A stretch of DNA of 64,000 nt from Propionivibrio limicola (GTDB lineage Bacteria > Pseudomonadota > Gammaproteobacteria > Burkholderiales > Rhodocyclaceae). This document shows positions 59,989 through 64,000 of this stretch, one piece after another; position 1 is the stretch's first letter, and every line of letters starts with the position of its first letter. The notes beneath the pieces were generated by a model. It ran no database searches and was not told where the DNA came from. It saw only the letters and a list, made by a program, of their open reading frames with translations. The translations under genes and the position numbers were made by a program. The stretch lies in the NCBI RefSeq assembly GCF_009469695.1, contig NZ_SSSR01000009.1:1-64000 (forward strand), read 5' to 3'.

Positions 59989-62640
59989 TCACGATTTTTC
60001 CGCCAGACATTCCGTGACGATGTCGGCCAGCAATTTGGCCGGTACCGGTTTCAGGACGAAGCGGCGAATGCCGAGCATGCGGGCGCTTTCTTCGTCGATG
60101 GCGTTGCTGTAGCCGGTACTCAGAACAATCGGAATGTCGGGGCGGCAGCGCAGCAGGGCGCGGGCGAGTTCGACGCCGGCCAGGTCGGGCATGGTCTGGT
60201 CGGTGATCACCAGATCCACGCCGGAAGGATCGTCCTGGAATAGCCGCAACGCTTCGGTCGCACTGGTGGTGCCGGTGACGCGGCAGCCGAGATTTTCCAG
60301 CAGCACGGTCATGAATCGCACGATGCTCACTTCGTCGTCGACCACCAAGACGTGTCCGCGCACCGTCGATGCCTTGGCGCCCGCGTGGGTGTCGCGGGGA
60401 ATCCGCTCGACAGCTCCGACGTGCGGCGGAAGGTAGATGCGGAACTCCGTCCCGTCGCCCGGCGTGGAAAGCACTTCCACGTGGCCTTTCGCCGAATGCA
60501 CGATGCCATGCAGCACCGACAGGCCGAGGCCGGTTCCTTGTCCGACGTTTTTCGTCGTGAAAAACGGATCGAAAATTTTCGTCAGGTTCTCCGGCGAAAT
60601 TCCGGCGCCGCTGTCGCGCACGGAAATCACCAGGTAATTGCCTGAAAAGCCTTGGCGACAGGAGGTGCAAATGTTCGTTTCATCGACAAGCACCTGTTTG
60701 GCCCGGATTTCCAGCGAGCCTGAGCCGGCCATGGCGTCGCGGGCATTTACCCCGAGGTTCATCACGATCTGGTGCAACTGGACGGGGCTGATCAGCACCT
60801 CGGGCAGCGAGTCGTCGATTTCGCAATCGATCGAGATCGACGTCGGCATGGTGGAGCGGAGCAGGCGAACGACTTCCTTCACAATCGGGGCGACGTCGAT
60901 GGCTTCGCTGGCGGCTTCCCGGCGGTGGCTGAAGGACAGCAATTGGGCGACCAGTTCCTTGGCGCGAATCCCGGCTTGCAGGATTTCGCGCAGATAGTCG
61001 CTCAATTCGGGATCCTGCTCGATCTGGGGCGACAGCTGAATGAGCTCGGCGTAGCCCAGCACGGCGGAAAGGATGTTGTTGAAATCGTGGGCAATGCCAC
61101 CGGTCAGATGGCCGATGATCTCCATCTTCTGCGCCTGCTGCAACTGAGTTTCGAGGATCTTCTGCTCCTGAGCGGCCTTGAAATGTTCGGTGATGTCCCG
61201 CCGATAACAGAGAATTCCATAGATGTTCTGCTCGGCGTCCCGGATCGGCCGCTTGAATGAGTCGAGAACCCGGATTTCGCCGTTGCCGAAGTAAAATTTC
61301 TCACTCGGGTAGTGAAGCGACCGGCCAGCAAATACGGCGTCATCGTCGTCGTGAAGCCTTTTGATCGTGCTTTCCTGCCCGTCGACGCGCACGTCAAGTT
61401 GCGAGAAATCGGTATCGCAGCGCCCGATCATTGCCGCTGGGGTCAGCTCGAAAACACGGGCGAATGGTTCGTTGACGAGCATGAACCGGTGTTGCCGGTC
61501 CTTGACGTAGATCCAGTCCGGAGTGGCGTCGATGACACGCTGCAGCAGCGTTTTGGATTCGGTGATGGCGTCGGTGATGCGCTTGCGTTCGGTGACGTCG
61601 CGGAAGGACCATAATCGTCCAATGATCTCGTCACCGACACGGTGGGGGTGCGAGTAGCGTTCGATGGTTCGCCCGTCGGCCAGGCGAAGGGTGTCGGAAC
61701 CGGTGGCATCGGGGTGTTCGTAGAATTGGGCGACTCGGGCCAGAAAAGCGTCGGGGTCTGCCATCCGGGCAGTTACATACTCGAGCAGCGGGGCATCCGG
61801 GCGATCACCCAGCAGGTCTTCCGGCACCTTCCACAGTTCGATGAATTTCTGATTCCATCGCGCAATTTTCCCATTCCGGTCGACGATGAGGATCGCGTCA
61901 GCCGTTGATTCGAGTGCCGCGTTGGCCAGCGAAACGGAGTACGACAGCGAGGCCTCGGTCCGTCGTTGCTCGGTGATGTCGCGGGAAATGCCAAAGACAC
62001 CGATGACCTGCCCGTCGCTGTCGCGCAGCGGCCCCTTCGTCGATACGAAAAGGCGCTCGCCGTTCGCCGTTGGAAGCGTCTCCTCATAGGTAAGTGTCTG
62101 GTTGTCAGCGATTATTTTTCTGTCGCGGGCTTGAATTGTCTCCGCCGCCAACGGTGGGAAGAGAGCACAGTCGTCTTCCTGCAAAACCCGTTCGGCCTCC
62201 TTGCCGAGCAGCTGTGCCGTTTCGTTGTTGGACAGGAAGTAACGGCCCTGCAAGTCCTTGGCAAAAATGGCGTCGCCCGAGGAGTTGATGATCGCGGTCA
62301 GGAGCTGCCGGGTGCGCGTGCTTTCTTCCTGGGCGGCGCGTTCTCGCGCTAGCGCTGCACGGAACTGGTTGCTCAGGCGCTGGATCAGCGTATAGAGCAG
62401 CACGGACGTTACCGCAACGAACAGCCAGCCCTTGCATGTTCCCAGCAGGGTGATGGTTTCCGGATTCGCGGACAGCTGGCCGATCGCTCTGTCGGAGAAA
62501 AGTATCCATAGACTTGCAAAGACGGCATAAACGATGACGATCTGCAGAGCCGTTGCGGTGGCGGGCGCAGGGGCCTGATCCTGTTTTTCCATGTTCATAA
62601 GAACTTGTGCTTTCTCGGTTGAAAGAGGCGGATTCGTCAT
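59989..62640 (-). CDS. PAS-rich hybrid sensor histidine kinase, 883 aa
   Basis: Two membrane helices (about 30-50 and 72-92) with a short periplasmic loop are followed by three PAS regions (about 115-480; NSSGDAIFAKDLQGRYFLSN is the first). The HisKA phospho-His is in GGIAHDFNNIL (about 515), the ATPase G-box is GTGLGLSVLHG (about 705), and a C-terminal receiver has Asp in VITDQTMPDL (about 813). The PAS domains probably sense cytoplasmic redox or small ligands. The start at 62640 is a choice; other ATGs lie at 62598 and 62592. Confidence 0.87.
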   Translation of the reverse strand: MTNPPLSTEKAQVLMNMEKQDQAPAPATATALQIVIVYAVFASLWILFSDRAIGQLSANPETITLLGTCKGWLFVAVTSVLLYTLIQRLSNQFRAALARERAAQEESTRTRQLLTAIINSSGDAIFAKDLQGRYFLSNNETAQLLGKEAERVLQEDDCALFPPLAAETIQARDRKIIADNQTLTYEETLPTANGERLFVSTKGPLRDSDGQVIGVFGISRDITEQRRTEASLSYSVSLANAALESTADAILIVDRNGKIARWNQKFIELWKVPEDLLGDRPDAPLLEYVTARMADPDAFLARVAQFYEHPDATGSDTLRLADGRTIERYSHPHRVGDEIIGRLWSFRDVTERKRITDAITESKTLLQRVIDATPDWIYVKDRQHRFMLVNEPFARVFELTPAAMIGRCDTDFSQLDVRVDGQESTIKRLHDDDDAVFAGRSLHYPSEKFYFGNGEIRVLDSFKRPIRDAEQNIYGILCYRRDITEHFKAAQEQKILETQLQQAQKMEIIGHLTGGIAHDFNNILSAVLGYAELIQLSPQIEQDPELSDYLREILQAGIRAKELVAQLLSFSHRREAASEAIDVAPIVKEVVRLLRSTMPTSISIDCEIDDSLPEVLISPVQLHQIVMNLGVNARDAMAGSGSLEIRAKQVLVDETNICTSCRQGFSGNYLVISVRDSGAGISPENLTKIFDPFFTTKNVGQGTGLGLSVLHGIVHSAKGHVEVLSTPGDGTEFRIYLPPHVGAVERIPRDTHAGAKASTVRGHVLVVDDEVSIVRFMTVLLENLGCRVTGTTSATEALRLFQDDPSGVDLVITDQTMPDLAGVELARALLRCRPDIPIVLSTGYSNAIDEESARMLGIRRFVLKPVPAKLLADIVTECLAEKS

Positions 62641-62867
62641 CGGCGTGGCGATGGTCAACAGTAAGCGAGGTGCTGTTTGGCAGGCAAGGCGTGCTTGCTT
62701 CACGTGTTGATTGCGCTCTCGTACTGACGGTGGCGCTCCGAATGGGGGACTTCCTTCACGTGCATTGAGTAGTTCCACTCTAAGACGATTACCCCTTCTG
62801 GCTGATGATAGCGCGGTGTTCAACGTGCCTATTCGCTCTGGCCGTTGAAGTTTTCGCGGGGAAGTTC

Positions 62868-63086
62868 ATGGACAAAGCCGGATTGCTCAAGATCGCTGAT
62901 CAGTACTTCATTGCCAGCACGGGTCTGACGACGGCCAACTTGGTCAGGAAAATTCAGCGTGCTGAAGGGCATGCCGACTGCTTTGCCACAGGGAAAAAAA
63001 ATTGCGACGAGATGACGTGTCGCTGGCGTGACGACTGTCTTGATGATTCGGGATTCGGCGATACGAACGGGGGGGTATCCGCGTGA
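62868..63086 (+). CDS. Small Cys-rich protein coupled to a chemoreceptor gene, 72 aa
   Basis: This small protein opens [20 protein letters not shown], a helix-hairpin segment reminiscent of a SAP-like or HeH motif, and ends with four cysteines (C-x7-C-x4-C-x5-C within [20 protein letters not shown] and the following CL), suggesting a metal or redox site. Its stop overlaps the GTG start of the chemoreceptor by GTGA, so the two are translationally coupled. I recall similar small proteins in other proteobacteria but no defined role. Confidence 0.65.
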   Translation: MDKAGLLKIADQYFIASTGLTTANLVRKIQRAEGHADCFATGKKNCDEMTCRWRDDCLDDSGFGDTNGGVSA

Positions 63087-64000
63087 GCGAAAAAAGCATT
63101 CTTTCTTGGGTGGCGATTCCGGCGGCCGCGCTGACCGTGGTCAGTGCGATTTGCCTGCTGGTCGTCGGGGACGGTGTTCTGACCTGGGGTCTGGCGGCGA
63201 CCGTCGTTGTTGTGGGCGGCGGGTTGGCGAGCCTTGCTGTTTCCCGCTGCAAACGTTTCATTCGGGCGCAGGCGCTGGCGGCACAGGAGACGCTTGAGCG
63301 CGAGCGGCTGGCGCATCGTTCCGATCACATCGAAGGGCTCGACCGGTTGTGTACCGGCGTGCTGCCGGTCTGGGCGGGGCAGGTCGAAATGGCCCGCGCG
63401 CACAGTGAAAGCTCAATCACGGAACTGACGCAGCGCTTTGCCGACATCAATCAGCGGATCGCGGCCACGATGGCAACATCGCAAGGCGAGGGCGGCGACG
63501 GCCTGATTGCCTTGCTGCGCGAGAACGAGGTGGAACTCAATTCCATCGTCACGACGCTTCGTTCCGCCCTGGCCGTCAAGGAGTCGATGCTCAACGAGAT
63601 TGCCTCCCTGTCGCAAATTACCGAAGAACTCAAGCGGATGGCCTCTGAAGTCGGCGATATCGCAAAGCAGACCAATCTGCTGGCGCTCAATGCCGCGATC
63701 GAAGCGGCGCGCGCCGGAGAGGTCGGGCGCGGTTTCGCGGTGGTGGCCGACGAAGTGCGCAAGCTGTCGGATCTCTCCGGCGGTACCGGCAAGAAGATCG
63801 GCGAGACCGTCGAGACGGTCAACAAGGCCATCGCCTCGACGCTCGAAATCTCGCGCCAGTACGCCGCGCAGGATGCCGAGATGGTCAACCAGTCCGAGCA
63901 GGTGATCGAGCATGTTGTCCGCCGGGCGCAAACCGCCGTCGATACGCTGGCTGATTCGTCCAACGTGTTGCGCCATGAAACGCAGTTGATCGGCGGTGAA
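63083..64000 (+). CDS. Methyl-accepting chemotaxis protein without a periplasmic sensor (partial)
   Basis: The frame starts at GTG 63083 and is open to the window edge (306 codons). Residues 7-55 form two close hydrophobic helices separated only by a short GDGVLTWG turn, so there is no periplasmic ligand domain; no clear HAMP follows. From about residue 165 a coiled signalling domain begins, with the conserved hairpin-tip region [31 protein letters not shown]. It would couple to CheA/CheW from a cytoplasmic or membrane-state cue. The 3' end lies outside the window. Confidence 0.87.
   Translation, partial: MSEKSILSWVAIPAAALTVVSAICLLVVGDGVLTWGLAATVVVVGGGLASLAVSRCKRFIRAQALAAQETLERERLAHRSDHIEGLDRLCTGVLPVWAGQVEMARAHSESSITELTQRFADINQRIAATMATSQGEGGDGLIALLRENEVELNSIVTTLRSALAVKESMLNEIASLSQITEELKRMASEVGDIAKQTNLLALNAAIEAARAGEVGRGFAVVADEVRKLSDLSGGTGKKIGETVETVNKAIASTLEISRQYAAQDAEMVNQSEQVIEHVVRRAQTAVDTLADSSNVLRHETQLIGGE

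Overview
The window reads as a chromosomal segment of a GC-rich, Gram-negative betaproteobacterium. Rhodocyclales/Azonexaceae is my best guess, from the mix of a betaproteobacterial-style RpoH, a DUF3426 zinc-ribbon protein next to prmA and accBC, mpl, and an ABC-exported O-polysaccharide locus; this placement is inference, because no rRNA or tRNA gene is visible.

Layout. (1) About 1-6.5 kb is a mobile and addiction zone. It holds the right end of an IS21-like element, two unrecognised genes, an AbrB-like/RelE-like module, a DUF1778/GNAT module, an integrase fragment, a complete hipBA module and a decayed ParD-like/RelE-like pair. (2) 6.6-8.5 kb holds a Crp/Fnr-type regulator divergent from a membrane O-acyltransferase. 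(3) 8.5-13 kb is a minus-strand set: FecR-domain exported protein, CHASE2-adenylate cyclase, and TPR-plus-beta-barrel outer-membrane protein. (4) 13.1-36.1 kb is a large surface-polysaccharide locus. The minus arm runs gmd - wzm - FG-GAP/DUF4214 protein - two glycosyltransferases - wzt - a 1590-residue methyltransferase/coiled-coil/triple-glycosyltransferase fusion. The plus arm runs rmd - two glycosyltransferases - Wzx-like flippase - epimerase - phosphoglycosyl transferase - WbpM/CapD-type dehydratase - galE. (5) 36.1-36.7 kb is a REP-associated tyrosine transposase bracketed by REP pairs. (6) 36.7-51.5 kb is mostly housekeeping: apaH, an acyltransferase, a PfkB kinase, prmA, accCB, mpl, a LysR-controlled DoxX/GST/DODA set, an MFS transporter, and rpoH with a perfect CIRCE element. 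(7) 51.7-64 kb holds ccdAB, small unknowns, an SDR, a VWA/MoxR pair, a second hipBA, nudC, a FixJ-like regulator, a hybrid histidine kinase, a small Cys-rich protein and the start of a chemoreceptor, which is cut by the window edge.

How the genes work together. Gmd and Rmd should supply GDP-D-rhamnose. The glycosyltransferases, including the giant fusion, would polymerise it, and Wzm/Wzt would export the chain. The plus arm adds the pieces of a separate lipid-linked-oligosaccharide route (initiating phosphoglycosyl transferase, WbpM-like dehydratase, Wzx), although no Wzy polymerase was recognised. The most novel object is the giant fusion: a perfect-period 21-bp DNA repeat writes tandem heptads between its methyltransferase and its polymerising domains, which resembles a chain-terminator and molecular-ruler arrangement built into a single polypeptide.
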